25,330 nt of DNA from an uncultured Campylobacter sp. (lineage in GTDB: Bacteria; Campylobacterota; Campylobacteria; Campylobacterales; Campylobacteraceae), in contig NZ_CALIIU010000002.1 in assembly GCF_938017775.1 (NCBI RefSeq), positions 1-25,330 on the forward strand, read 5' to 3'. Of the stretch, positions 14,641 to 22,915 are shown piece after piece. The position numbers and the translations under genes were made by a program. The stretch's first letter is position 1; the number at the start of each line of letters is the position of its first letter. The notes under the pieces are model-generated. The model had not been told where the DNA came from and made no database searches. It was given only the letters and a program-made list of their open reading frames with translations.

Positions 14641-14710
14641 TTATTTAAACGAATTATTATCTAAATTTCGCTAAACTCGCGGGTTTAAAACATAAATGAA
14701 AGGATAGATC

Positions 14711-14953
14711 ATGCAGCTAAAACTTGCCAGAACGGAGCTTGCCTCTAAGCCAAAAAGCGTTAAGATCGAGGATTTGCAAGCCCAAGTAGAAAAGAGCGGA
14801 CAAAAAATATTTTATCTGGATAGAGAAAATTCTCAAAAAGATTTAGCCGCTTTGGTGGATTTTTTCGACACTAAGGGTTTTAGCGTGTATCAGCGCATAG
14901 TGCGATACGGGCTGAACGAAAACGAGTATATGTACGAGGTGCATATCCTTTGA
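14711..14953 (+). CDS. HP0268-family small protein
   Basis: 80 residues, the same length as Helicobacter pylori HP0268, which has been described as a nicking endonuclease and purine-specific RNase with a Smr-like fold. Shared features are the VKIEDLQAQVEKSGQKIFYLDREN segment, DLAALVDFFDTKGFSVY, and the final NEYMYEVHIL, equivalent to the FLYELHII end of HP0268. Function in Campylobacter is unproven. Ribosome site AAAGGAT seven bases before ATG. The TGA overlaps the TTG start of miaB, repeating the HP0268-HP0269(miaB) order known in H. pylori. Confidence 0.8.
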   Translation: MQLKLARTELASKPKSVKIEDLQAQVEKSGQKIFYLDRENSQKDLAALVDFFDTKGFSVYQRIVRYGLNENEYMYEVHIL

Positions 14954-16245
14954 GCAAACTCCTCTTCATCCAGACCCTAGGTTGCGCGATGAACGTGCGC
15001 GATAGCGAGCATATTATCGCGCAGCTAAAAGAGCAAGATTACGAGATCACCGACGACGTAAATATTGCGGATCTGATCTTAATAAACACCTGCTCAGTGC
15101 GCGAAAAGCCCGTGCATAAGCTTTTTAGCGAAATCGGAGCTTTTGATAAAGCGCGAAAAAAGGGCTCTAAAATCGGCGTTTGCGGCTGCACCGCAAGCCA
15201 TCTGGGCGGAGAAATTTTTAAGCGCGCACCATTCGTGGATTTCGTACTCGGCGCCAGAAACGTATCTAAAATTTCGCAAGCCGTACGTACGCCAAAATTT
15301 ATCAGCACGGACATAAACTACGACGAGAGCGAGTTTGCCTTCGGCGATTTTGCGAGCTCGCCATATAAATCCTTCATAAACATAATGATCGGCTGCGACA
15401 AAAAGTGCTCCTACTGCATCGTGCCGCAGACTAGAGGCGATGAAATTTCGATCCCCGCTCAAATCATCTTGCGCGAAGCCGAAAGATCCGCAGCTCGCGG
15501 CGCCAAAGAGATATTTTTGCTCGGACAAAACGTCAATAATTATGGCAAGCGCTTTTCTAACGCGCACGAAAAAATCGACTTCAGCGACCTGCTCGTGCGC
15601 CTTAGCGAGATAGAGGGCATCGAGCGCATCCGCTTTACTAGCCCGCATCCGCTGCATATGGACGATAAATTTTTGGACGTTTTTTGCAATAATCCTAAAA
15701 TTTGCAAATCGATGCATATGCCGCTGCAAAGCGGCTCCAGCAAGGTTTTACGCGATATGAAGCGCGGATATACCAAGCAGTGGTATCTAGACCGCGCGCT
15801 TAAACTGCGCCAAAGCTGCCCGGGCGTGGCGATCAGCACCGACATCATTGTGGGCTATCCGAGCGAGAGCGAGGGGGATTTTGCCGAGACGATGGAGGTG
15901 TTAGAAGCGGTGAGATTCGAGCAGGTTTTTTCCTTTAAATTTAGCCCGCGACCGCTCACGCCGGCAGCAAATTTAAAGCCGCTGGATGATGAAATTTCAA
16001 GCGAAAGGCTAAGCAGGCTACAAAGCGCTCATGCTAAAATTTTAGACGAGATCGCAGGAGCGCAAAAAGATAAAATTTTCGACGTGTATTTCGAGGAGCT
16101 GCGAGAGGGCGGCACTGCGTGCGGCAGAAGCTTTTCAAATTTTCTAATCTGCGCGCAAGGCGATGAGGAGCTGTTAGGCAAGACGCGCAGAGTACGTGTC
16201 GAAAAGACCGCCAGAATGGCGCTTTATGGACAAGTTATCGCTTAA
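14950..16245 (+). CDS. miaB: tRNA-2-methylthio-N6-dimethylallyladenosine synthase MiaB
   Basis: 431 residues, standard length. Radical-SAM methylthiotransferase that adds a 2-methylthio group to i6A37 of tRNAs. The UPF0004 domain has C12 (TLGCAMN), C48 (NTCSVRE) and C80 (VCGCTAS) for the auxiliary 4Fe-4S cluster. The radical-SAM triad is C149-C153-C156 (GCDKKCSYCIVPQTRG). STDIIVGYPSE and EQVFSFKFSPRPLTPA are further MiaB signatures, and a TRAM-like domain ends the protein (HAKILDEIAGAQ onward; RRVRVEKTARMALYGQVI). The start is TTG 14950, overlapping the HP0268-family stop, which fits translational coupling. The next gene begins inside its last codons. Confidence 0.96.
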   Translation: MSKLLFIQTLGCAMNVRDSEHIIAQLKEQDYEITDDVNIADLILINTCSVREKPVHKLFSEIGAFDKARKKGSKIGVCGCTASHLGGEIFKRAPFVDFVLGARNVSKISQAVRTPKFISTDINYDESEFAFGDFASSPYKSFINIMIGCDKKCSYCIVPQTRGDEISIPAQIILREAERSAARGAKEIFLLGQNVNNYGKRFSNAHEKIDFSDLLVRLSEIEGIERIRFTSPHPLHMDDKFLDVFCNNPKICKSMHMPLQSGSSKVLRDMKRGYTKQWYLDRALKLRQSCPGVAISTDIIVGYPSESEGDFAETMEVLEAVRFEQVFSFKFSPRPLTPAANLKPLDDEISSERLSRLQSAHAKILDEIAGAQKDKIFDVYFEELREGGTACGRSFSNFLICAQGDEELLGKTRRVRVEKTARMALYGQVIA

Positions 16246-16879
16246 AAAGCGGCTGTTTTTCCGAGTCGCCGAATATCTCATTTTTATCCTGATTTGGTGC
16301 ATTTTTTTAACATGCAGGGTTAAATTTACCTCTACGAAGTTGCCCGAAAAGCCCTGCGTCGTCGTGTTTTGGCACGGAAGATTAGCGATGATGAGCTTTG
16401 CCTATAGACGCTGGTGGTTGCGGGATTTCGGCAGCAAAAGGCGCGCCAAGGTCATCATCTCGGATCACAAAGACGGCGAGATAATCACGCGCGTGATCTC
16501 GCATTTCGGTATCGGCGCGATCCGCGGCAGTAGCTTCAAGGGCGGTGCACGCGCGCTTATGGGCGCGATCAAAGAGATAAAAAACGGTACCGACGTCATC
16601 ATCACTCCCGACGGTCCGCGCGGCCCCCTTCACAGCGTCGCCGACGGAGCCGTGATCCTTGCGCAGCGATTGAACTTAGGCATTTACGCGCTAAATTACG
16701 AAGCGAACAGTTTTTGGAAATTTCGTAGCTGGGACGAGATGGTCTTGCCAAAGCCCTTTTCGCGTATAAATTACAGCCTCAGCGCGCCGTTAAATTTAAC
16801 AGGGCTTAGCCTCGATGCGGGCAGAGAGGCGATCAGGCAACTGCTTTTTGCAAGCGCTGAGCAGGACATTAAATTTTAG
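16226..16879 (+). CDS. lysophospholipid acyltransferase family protein (DUF374)
   Basis: 217 residues from ATG 16226, chosen because it gives MDKLSLKKRL before a hydrophobic anchor (about 11-30). An in-frame ATG at 16196 would add ten residues that overlap miaB further. H50 in VFWHGRLAMM corresponds to the acyltransferase HxxxxD-type region. GSSFKGGARAL (101-111) and TPDGPRGPLH (127-136) are the marks of DUF374, a branch of LPLAT-like enzymes thought to acylate lipid A precursors or phospholipids. Inner membrane, cytoplasmic face. It follows miaB in H. pylori as well, so the cluster is old. The exact acceptor is unknown. Confidence 0.82.
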   Translation: MDKLSLKKRLFFRVAEYLIFILIWCIFLTCRVKFTSTKLPEKPCVVVFWHGRLAMMSFAYRRWWLRDFGSKRRAKVIISDHKDGEIITRVISHFGIGAIRGSSFKGGARALMGAIKEIKNGTDVIITPDGPRGPLHSVADGAVILAQRLNLGIYALNYEANSFWKFRSWDEMVLPKPFSRINYSLSAPLNLTGLSLDAGREAIRQLLFASAEQDIKF

Positions 16880-16880
16880 T

Positions 16881-16906
16881 TTGAAATAATAGTGTTTCGA
16901 TATAAT
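16881..16906 (+). promoter_or_regulatory. promoter for the 16926 gene
   Basis: TATAAT at 16901-16906, 20 bases before the start of the next gene, with TTGAAA at 16881-16886 at a spacing shorter than standard. The leader would be very short. The ribosome site AGGAG is at 16916-16920. Confidence 0.45.
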
Positions 16907-16925
16907 TGCAATTTTAGGAGAAAAA

Positions 16926-17681
16926 ATGGCACTATTTAAAGCAAAATCATTCCTCGGCGTCGCTAAAAGTGCCGACGCATGCGAGTTTTTTTATAGAAAA
17001 TTGGGCTTTGGTAAAAGAATTTTGGATGAGAAATCCGATCGCTTTCCTATAGCACAAGAAAACGATCTGGCTACCTCGCTGGCGGGCTTTGCGGATCTGA
17101 GTGATAAAAATTTAATCTCTTGCGTGCTGATAGACGACGAAAATCAAAGAGTGTATTTTAACGAGGATTATATGATTAAAGAAAATAGCATTTATCAAAA
17201 AGTCGATGATAGCTTCATCGTGGAATTTCCTCGCGCAAGTGCACAGGCGGCGAATGAGACTTTTGGAATAGAATTTAGCTCGCGCGCTAGTTTATTTAAA
17301 ATTTTATACTTCTTGCTAAAAAATCAAAGCGATTTTGAAAACATGGCGATGTTCGCACTGAAATTTAATAACCGCGCGTGTTTTGTCGTCGCCAATCAAG
17401 AGCGCGTGCTCTACGCCGATATAATGCGTATCGACGAGGAGATGCAGGCGGCGATGAACGACGCGGACGAGCTTTTTTACGAGCTTTTAAATTTTCAGAT
17501 CGAGACCTTCTACAAATCCGAAAATAGCGAGTTTCTCACCAACGTTTTCATCTACTCAGACGGCACGCTTAGCAACGAGATTGGTTATGTGATTTTCACG
17601 CGCATCTTCATCAAAACAAATTTGATAAATCTAAATTTCGCCGATTACATCAACAAAATCGCGATGCTGGAAGCCCGCTAG
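16926..17681 (+). CDS. conserved Campylobacter hypothetical protein
   Basis: 251 residues with a good ribosome site (AGGAG, five bases before ATG). I recognise it only as a conserved hypothetical of the miaB/nusA neighbourhood in campylobacters. It is soluble and rich in acidic and phenylalanine residues, with no signal peptide or membrane segment. N-terminal ADACEFFYRKLGFGKRIL recalls a glyoxalase-like helix but lacks metal ligands. The C-terminal half has DADELFYELLNFQIETFYKSEN and ends in NLINLNFADYINKIAML. No catalytic motif found. It may have its own promoter (TATAAT at 16901). Confidence 0.75.
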   Translation: MALFKAKSFLGVAKSADACEFFYRKLGFGKRILDEKSDRFPIAQENDLATSLAGFADLSDKNLISCVLIDDENQRVYFNEDYMIKENSIYQKVDDSFIVEFPRASAQAANETFGIEFSSRASLFKILYFLLKNQSDFENMAMFALKFNNRACFVVANQERVLYADIMRIDEEMQAAMNDADELFYELLNFQIETFYKSENSEFLTNVFIYSDGTLSNEIGYVIFTRIFIKTNLINLNFADYINKIAMLEAR

Positions 17682-17910
17682 ATCAAATTTTTTGCTCCGC
17701 ACCTAGGCAGAATTTTAAAATTTTATCTTTGCAGTATTGCACTTGCTCGATACGATTTGGTTGCTCGTTCGCGGCTACGTTTTGTTAAATTTATCTCGCG
17801 TTGCATAATGGAATTTTGACTAGATAAAATCATCCGTATTTAACGGCTCGCTTTTAAATTTAAGCTCATTTGCCGCAAAGATCCGTCTTGCGCCGTGAAT
17901 TTTATCTTTT

Positions 17911-18567
17911 TCACGAATCCCGATTAATTTTGCGTAAAAAATTTTCTATCAAAACCCGCCTTTGTTCCACGTCGTCGCTATCGCTAATGCCTTCTAGCTC
18001 GCTTGCGTGATGCGCTTTGGGCGGGATATCTTTCAGATACGACCACACCTCGTCCTCACTTAAAATTTTGCCGTGCAGATCAAAACCTACGTTTAGCGCT
18101 CTGCCCGAAACCTCAGCGATATCTGCGTGCAGGTGACCATAGAGCATCAGCGCGCCATAATGGCAGTTTGCCCACTCGATCATCGGGTAGTGAGATAGAG
18201 CCGCTCTCTTATGCGATAGGCGCACAAAGGCATATCCCACGATCTGCTCAAATATAAAATTACCGTCCGCCTTGCGCTGGCTTAATAGCTCGTTTTTCAT
18301 CGCAGCGATGCGCCCATCGTGGTTACCGAGCACCAAAAAATGTCGCCCGTTTAGTCTGCGAAGTAACTCGCAAGTGTGCGCAAAATCCTTGTGAAAGGAG
18401 ATGTCGCCGAGATTATAGACAAGATCCTCGGGCGTTACGAGCGCATTCCAAGCGGCGATGAGATTTTCATCCATCTCGGCTACGTTCGCGCCTTTTCTAA
18501 AATTTGGATATTTTTTAAGTACCAGCTCGTGGCCGAAGTGTAGATCGGAGGTAAAATAAACGCTCAT
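17911..18567 (-). CDS. calcineurin-like metallophosphoesterase
   Basis: 218 residues with all five phosphoesterase blocks in order: SDLHFGH (D8, H10), GDISFH (D55), GNHDG (N82, H83, D84), LSHYP (H126) and YGHLH (H145, H147). These bind two metal ions and hydrolyse a phosphodiester or phosphomonoester. The compact form resembles stand-alone phage and bacterial phosphoesterases; the substrate cannot be told. Cytoplasmic. Its ATG overlaps the tilS stop (ATGA), making it the last gene of the panC-rimO-tilS operon. The C-terminal 40 residues after SYLKDIPPKAHH are charged and poorly conserved. Bases 17682-17910, between it and the convergent upstream gene, hold nothing I can name. Confidence 0.88.
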   Translation of the reverse strand: MSVYFTSDLHFGHELVLKKYPNFRKGANVAEMDENLIAAWNALVTPEDLVYNLGDISFHKDFAHTCELLRRLNGRHFLVLGNHDGRIAAMKNELLSQRKADGNFIFEQIVGYAFVRLSHKRAALSHYPMIEWANCHYGALMLYGHLHADIAEVSGRALNVGFDLHGKILSEDEVWSYLKDIPPKAHHASELEGISDSDDVEQRRVLIENFLRKINRDS

Positions 18568-19565
18568 AAAAGCTCCTCAAATAGCGCAAGATCCACGCCC
18601 GAAGCAAACAAAAATCCGCGGTTTATCGGCGGGATGGCGAGCCGTCTGCACGCTTCTTTAAATTTCTTGTCCATCGTCGCTTTGATATATGGTGTTACAA
18701 AGATAAATTTTACGCCCGCGCCGACGGCTACCCTGCCGCCTAGCACGCAGCCCGTGCCATTTTCTATACAGCGCGCGCATTCGTTTCGCTGCGCCGAGCT
18801 TAGTACGAGCCCCAGTCTCTTGCACGCCTGGTCCACGCCACGAATCTCGTTTGCACCGCGTTTTATGAGGTAAATTTTAGGTGCGGGATTGGAAATTTCG
18901 GGAGTTAAGCTTAACGCGTCGGCCGCCAAAAACTCAAAGCTCTTTTTCGCGCCGCTAAAGTATTCGTTTAAAAACGGCTCGCTAAATTTCGCGCGAATAA
19001 ATCCGCGTTTAAACCGGTCCGTTAAATTCGTCTCGTCGGTGAAGTATTTTAGGTTTCGCTCACGCAAAAACCGCTCCAGCTCGCACTTTCGCACGCCCAA
19101 AAGCGGACGAGCGATCACGTAGTCCTCGCGGGCTTCGATCTCCTGTATACCTAGCAGCTCGCTAAGCCCCGCGCCGCAGCCAAGCTGCATCAAAAACCAC
19201 TCGAATTTATCGTCAAACTGATGCGCCAAGATCAAATTTTCATATCCGCGCTCGCGGCAAATCTCGGCGAAAAAATCATATCTGGCTGCGCGCGCCTCGT
19301 GCTCGAAATTCGACTCGCCAAGACGCACGCTTTTTACATAGATTTGTTTGTTAAATTTAGCCGCCAGATCTCGCGCCGAGGCGATTTCGTCCTTGCTCTG
19401 CGCGCGGATGTTATAGTCCACGATCGCAAGGTCAAATTTCACGCCCGCCTCGTCCAGAAGGTAAAAAAGCGCCGTACTATCGACGCCGTGCGAAAATGCA
19501 AGCAGATTTTTGCCAGCCCGCAGCAAGGCTAGAATTTTGCTTGGAATTTCGGGCGAGTTTTTCAT
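18564..19565 (-). CDS. tilS: tRNA(Ile)-lysidine synthase TilS
   Basis: 333 residues, short relative to E. coli TilS but normal for this group, which lacks much of the C-terminal domain. The PP-loop (residues 19-31, LLAFSHGVDSTALFYLL) has SHGVDS in place of the common SGGxDS. VDYNIRAQSKDEIASARDLA and EICRERGYENLILAHQFDDKFEWFLMQL give the rest of the ATP-pyrophosphatase core, with DD as metal/substrate ligands. It converts C34 of tRNA-Ile(CAU) to lysidine, essential for AUA decoding. Its start overlaps the rimO stop and its stop overlaps the phosphoesterase start, both by ATGA. tilS-rimO adjacency is also seen in C. jejuni. Confidence 0.92.
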   Translation of the reverse strand: MKNSPEIPSKILALLRAGKNLLAFSHGVDSTALFYLLDEAGVKFDLAIVDYNIRAQSKDEIASARDLAAKFNKQIYVKSVRLGESNFEHEARAARYDFFAEICRERGYENLILAHQFDDKFEWFLMQLGCGAGLSELLGIQEIEAREDYVIARPLLGVRKCELERFLRERNLKYFTDETNLTDRFKRGFIRAKFSEPFLNEYFSGAKKSFEFLAADALSLTPEISNPAPKIYLIKRGANEIRGVDQACKRLGLVLSSAQRNECARCIENGTGCVLGGRVAVGAGVKFIFVTPYIKATMDKKFKEACRRLAIPPINRGFLFASGVDLALFEELL

Positions 19566-21073
19566 TGTCCTTGCGAGCTTTTTAGCACTCGCGCAAGCAG
19601 TCTATCGCCCGCAAATTCCGTGATTTCGCACTCGTATAGACCGCCTACTTTTAGATTTTGCACGTAGCTTTCGTTGATTAAAATTTCGCCGTCGATGTCC
19701 TTGTCCCATGCAAGAGGCTTGGCGCCGTAAAAAAACTCGCCCTCGCTGCTGGCGCCTTCGATTATTAGGGGCATCTTTTTGCCTACGAGCGCGCGCATGC
19801 TATTATCTATCGCCTCGCGCGTGATTTTCTCGATCTTATTTAAGCGGCGGCTAATTGTCCGCGCAGGGATCTGCGGCATCGCAAAGCTCGCCGTATCCTC
19901 CTCCTTGCTGTAAGCAAAAGCTGAAATTCTATCAAATTTAAACTCCTGCAAAAAGTCGCAAAGCTCGTCAAATTCCGCGTCAGTCTCGCCTGGGTGTCCG
20001 ACGATGACGCCCGTGCGCAGAAATGAATTAGGCGCTGCACGCATTAAGCTTAAAAGCTCTTTGATCCGTGCCGCGCTCGCGCCGCGCTTCATCAGGCTTA
20101 GCATTTTGTCGTTTATGTGCTGAATCGGCATGTCGAAGTAGTTTGCGAAAACGGGTGAGCCCACGATTGTGCGGATGAGTCGCTCGTCGGTGCTGGTAGG
20201 GTATAAATACAGCACGCGCGCGACCTTGACGCCCTTTATTTTTTCGATGCGTTTTATCAGCGCGACTAGGTCAGCGCCCCACTCATCAGCTATTTCATCG
20301 CTCGCGTTCTCCTCGCTAGAGCCCTTGCCGCGGGTGAGCCTGCCTTGAGCGGAAATTTTATCTGCCGCGCCGCCGTTTGAGTCATCGGAATTCTGCCCGT
20401 CGCGAAAGCCTGCAAAATTTAACTCATCGCGGTAGTCTTTAAAATTTGATCCGCCTTTTTTGCCGCGTCTTAGATCGCGACCGTAGCTGCTAGAATCCTG
20501 CGCTATAAAGCTAAAATCGTAAAATCCGCGCGCTACCAAACTGCGTACCTCCGCTTCGATGTCCTCGATACTGCGGCTTTTTAGGCGACCTTTAAAGCTC
20601 GGAATAGCGCAGAAAGAGCACTTTTGATTACAGCCTTCCGAAATTTTAACGTAAGCGTGGTAGTTTGAGCCCGTTATCACGCGTGAAGAGGTAAGCGCGG
20701 GACTTTGCAGATAGGTTTGCGGGCTGAATAAATTTTGCTTTTTTAAGATCATTTCGTCGATCTTGTCGTAGTCGCCGACGCCGCTGAAAATATCGACCTC
20801 GGGCAGCTCGCGCATGAGCTCATCCTTGTAGCGCTGCATCAGACAGCCCGTGACGACCAGCAGCGCGCCGCTTTTTTTCTGCTCGCTAAGCTTCAAAATC
20901 GTGCGGATACTCTCCTGTTTGGCGCTTGCTATGAAGCCGCAGGTATTTACGATCATCACGTCCGCGCTAGTAGGCTCATCCGTGAGCTCGTAGTTTTGCA
21001 GGCGCCCGAGCATGATCTCGGAGTCGACTAAATTCTTATTGCAGCCTAGAGAAACGAGATGGAGTTTTGCCAT
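19562..21073 (-). CDS. rimO: ribosomal protein S12 methylthiotransferase RimO, with an unusual insertion
   Basis: 503 residues, about 60 longer than most RimO proteins. The N-terminal cluster cysteines are C11 (SLGCNKNLVDSE), C45 (NTCGFI) and C77 (TGCLMQRY). The radical-SAM triad is C148-C152-C155 (GCNQKCSFCAIPSFKG). LYLYPT, YFDMPIQHINDKML and SFLRTGVIVGHPGETD are RimO hallmarks, and a TRAM domain ends the protein. It methylthiolates the conserved aspartate of ribosomal protein S12. Residues about 204-263 are a low-complexity, Ser/Asp/Gly/Arg-rich insert between SSYGRD and the helix ADLVALIKRIEKI, normally joined by a short loop. The frame is intact, so the gene is probably functional. It overlaps tilS and starts one base after the panC stop. 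Confidence 0.95.
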   Translation of the reverse strand: MAKLHLVSLGCNKNLVDSEIMLGRLQNYELTDEPTSADVMIVNTCGFIASAKQESIRTILKLSEQKKSGALLVVTGCLMQRYKDELMRELPEVDIFSGVGDYDKIDEMILKKQNLFSPQTYLQSPALTSSRVITGSNYHAYVKISEGCNQKCSFCAIPSFKGRLKSRSIEDIEAEVRSLVARGFYDFSFIAQDSSSYGRDLRRGKKGGSNFKDYRDELNFAGFRDGQNSDDSNGGAADKISAQGRLTRGKGSSEENASDEIADEWGADLVALIKRIEKIKGVKVARVLYLYPTSTDERLIRTIVGSPVFANYFDMPIQHINDKMLSLMKRGASAARIKELLSLMRAAPNSFLRTGVIVGHPGETDAEFDELCDFLQEFKFDRISAFAYSKEEDTASFAMPQIPARTISRRLNKIEKITREAIDNSMRALVGKKMPLIIEGASSEGEFFYGAKPLAWDKDIDGEILINESYVQNLKVGGLYECEITEFAGDRLLARVLKSSQGQ

Positions 21074-21074
21074 T

Positions 21075-21896
21075 TTACAGCCAGATATTATCGATCAGAC
21101 GGGTTGTGCCGACCTTTGCGGCAAGCAGGATTATCGTATCGCCTTGCTTAATCTGCGAAATTTCATTAAATTTATAATCCACGAACGCTATGTAATCGAC
21201 TGCCAGCGGCTCAAGCACGCTAAGCATCTTTTCGCGGATTATATTTAGGCTGATCTCGCCTTTTTTAATAAGCGAGCTGGCATTTAGCAAGGATCGTGAA
21301 AGCTTAAGCGCCATAAGCTTTCCCTCCTCGTCCAAATAGGCATTGCGCGAGCTAAGCGCGAGTCCATCGCTTTCGCGCACGATCTCACAAGGGATGATAC
21401 TTATAGGCATAAAAAAGCTCTTTACCATCTTCTGTACGATGAAAAGCTGCTGGGTGTCCTTTTTACCCATATAAACGTTGCTAGGACGAGTTAGATTAAA
21501 AAGCTTATTTAGCACTTTAAGTACGCCGTCGAAGTGCCCGGGGCGCGTTTTACCTTCTAAAATTTCACTTATCGGCTTAGGCGCTATGATCGCTGGCTCC
21601 TCTGTGCTGTAAATTTCATCCGCGATCGGGATAAAAAGCGCGTTCACATCGAGGCTTTCGCAAATTTTAATATCGCCCGCTTCGTTTTTTGGGTAGCTAT
21701 TTAGATCCTCGCCGGGCAAAAACTGCGCCGGATTGAGGAATGCGGAGACGATTACGATGTCGTTTTCGTTCCGTGCTCTTTTTATGAGACTCGCATGCCC
21801 CGCGTGCAAAGCTCCCATCGTAGGTACGAAGCCCACGCTGCCGCTTGCTGATGCCCTGAAGCTTTTTAGCTCCTCTACACTTCTAATGATCTGCAT
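21075..21896 (-). CDS. panC: pantoate--beta-alanine ligase
   Basis: 273 residues, normal length. Last step of pantothenate synthesis: ATP-dependent joining of pantoate and beta-alanine. Family motifs are FVPTMGALHAGHASLI (ATP-binding, with the HxGH pair), NPAQFLPGEDLNSYP, PGHFDGVLKVLNKLFNL, YMGKKDTQQLFIVQKMV and SSRNAYL (KMSKS-like). Cytoplasmic. First gene of a minus-strand operon with rimO, tilS and the phosphoesterase, with gaps of one base or overlaps. A TATAAT lies about 37 bases upstream. Confidence 0.96.
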   Translation of the reverse strand: MQIIRSVEELKSFRASASGSVGFVPTMGALHAGHASLIKRARNENDIVIVSAFLNPAQFLPGEDLNSYPKNEAGDIKICESLDVNALFIPIADEIYSTEEPAIIAPKPISEILEGKTRPGHFDGVLKVLNKLFNLTRPSNVYMGKKDTQQLFIVQKMVKSFFMPISIIPCEIVRESDGLALSSRNAYLDEEGKLMALKLSRSLLNASSLIKKGEISLNIIREKMLSVLEPLAVDYIAFVDYKFNEISQIKQGDTIILLAAKVGTTRLIDNIWL

Positions 21897-21932
21897 TGTT
21901 CTCTCTTTTCAATATAAAATATTAGGCTGGCA

Positions 21933-21938
21933 ATTATA
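21933..21938 (-). promoter_or_regulatory. panC operon promoter -10 (TATAAT)
   Basis: Minus-strand TTTTTTGATATAATTGCC with a perfect TATAAT, placed for a leader of about 30 bases before panC. The T-rich upstream run is typical of Campylobacter promoters. Confidence 0.55.
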
Positions 21939-22060
21939 TCAAAAAATATTAAAGGTATAAATTAAGCGCAAAAGGGCGGTCTATTTAGCGAGCGTTAATC
22001 AATAAGTACTAAAATCTACCACGAGCTTTAGCTCTAAAATAAACTTCAAAAGGAGCGAAA

Positions 22061-22360
22061 ATGGCTACTCAAGAGACAAATTTAGATTCTTTGAAAAAAG
22101 ATATCGACTCTTTAAAAGCGGATTTTAAAGAGATTATGAAGTCTATCAAAAACATAGGCGCAGAGCGTGCGGAGTCTGCTAAAGATAAAATTCTAGATCA
22201 GCTAAATAGCAATGAGATCAAAAAATATATAGATGATCTAAGGCTCAAAGGCAAAGACGGCATAGAAAGCGTAAATGACACGATAAAACAAGACCCGATA
22301 AAAAGCGTCGCTATCGCTGCGGGCGTCGGATTTTTGCTCGCCTGGCTGCTGAAAAAATAA
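22061..22360 (+). CDS. DUF883/YqjD-ElaB-like membrane-anchored protein
   Basis: 99 residues. A long charged helical coiled-coil-like part (about 5-75), then the conserved KQDPIKSVAIAAGVGFLLAWLLKK C-terminal anchor of the DUF883 (YqjD/ElaB) family, whose E. coli members sit in the inner membrane and bind ribosomes in stationary phase. AAAGGAG precedes the ATG with good spacing. Its TAA overlaps the next ATG by one base. The order DUF883, YqjE-like, YqjK-like is that of the yqjDEK operon of proteobacteria. GAGCTTTAGCTC at 22023-22034 is a small inverted repeat in its leader. Confidence 0.85.
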   Translation: MATQETNLDSLKKDIDSLKADFKEIMKSIKNIGAERAESAKDKILDQLNSNEIKKYIDDLRLKGKDGIESVNDTIKQDPIKSVAIAAGVGFLLAWLLKK

Positions 22361-22635
22361 TGGCTGGCATATCTGAATTTATAGTTTCGGTAGTAGAGCT
22401 CGTAGACGCTCAAGCTAGCGATATCAGGCGCTCTTTTTTAAAGAGCGCCAATTCGGTTTTACTAAATATAATTACGGGCGTAATTTGCATTATAGGCTTG
22501 GTATTCTTTTTGCTAGGGCTGCACGCGCTTCTTGAAAAAACTATCGGAGAAATTTGGGCGTATTTCGCCTGCTCTATCGCAGCTTTTTTATGTTCCATTA
22601 TCGTGTATAAGGTACTTTCGTGCAAAGCAAAATGA
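22360..22635 (+). CDS. YqjE-like (phage-holin 3_6 family) membrane protein
   Basis: 91 residues with two transmembrane segments (about 31-57 and 65-86) separated by a short LLEKTIGE loop, and a polar amphipathic start. The two-helix layout and operon position fit the YqjE/holin_3_6 family. The holin label is historical; membrane or stress function is more likely here. Translation is coupled to the preceding gene, since its ATG shares a base with the TAA, and to the following gene by ATGA. Confidence 0.8.
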   Translation: MAGISEFIVSVVELVDAQASDIRRSFLKSANSVLLNIITGVICIIGLVFFLLGLHALLEKTIGEIWAYFACSIAAFLCSIIVYKVLSCKAK

Positions 22636-22856
22636 CAAAAGAAAAGCTAAGACTAGTGGTGTCTATGCTTGAAGACAAAAAAGCCGATTGTAAAAAGTTG
22701 AAGCTAGAAGAAGCAAAGCTAAAACTGCTACTGAACGACCCTTTGCCCGATCTCTCGACGGAGCTTAAACTAATTAATCGCGGAAATATCAAGCAGGTTT
22801 TGATATCCCTAATAGACAAATGCTTCATAATGCCCGCCTTAAATAAAATTTTATAA
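22632..22856 (+). CDS. YqjK-like small protein
   Basis: 74 residues from ATG 22632, which overlaps the previous stop as ATGA. A GTG four codons earlier is the alternative. The first half is a lysine/leucine-rich helix (LRLVVSMLEDKKADCKKLKLEEAKLKLLL). The end is mildly hydrophobic. Sequence alone is not diagnostic; third place in a yqjDEK-like operon is the main reason for the name. Confidence 0.65.
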   Translation: MTKEKLRLVVSMLEDKKADCKKLKLEEAKLKLLLNDPLPDLSTELKLINRGNIKQVLISLIDKCFIMPALNKIL

Positions 22857-22875
22857 ACAACCTTAATCCAAAATA

Positions 22876-22884
22876 TGTTATAAT
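22876..22884 (+). promoter_or_regulatory. extended -10 promoter of prfB
   Basis: TGTTATAAT, a perfect TGnTATAAT extended -10, with a start point expected about 25 bases before the prfB start codon. The ribosome site AAAAGG is at 22901-22906. Confidence 0.65.
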
Positions 22885-22915
22885 CACGCCAAAAGCATAA
22901 AAAAGGTCTTAAATT

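Noticed and set aside
15094..15729. Minus-strand open frame of about 211 residues inside miaB
   Set aside because: Shadow of miaB; no motif and no initiation signal.
16926..17681. Glyoxalase/VOC-fold enzyme for the hypothetical protein
   Set aside because: Only the first helix resembles one; the metal-binding residues are not visible.
22360..22635. Phage lysis (holin) gene from the family name
   Set aside because: It sits in a yqjDEK-like chromosomal operon with no endolysin or phage genes nearby.
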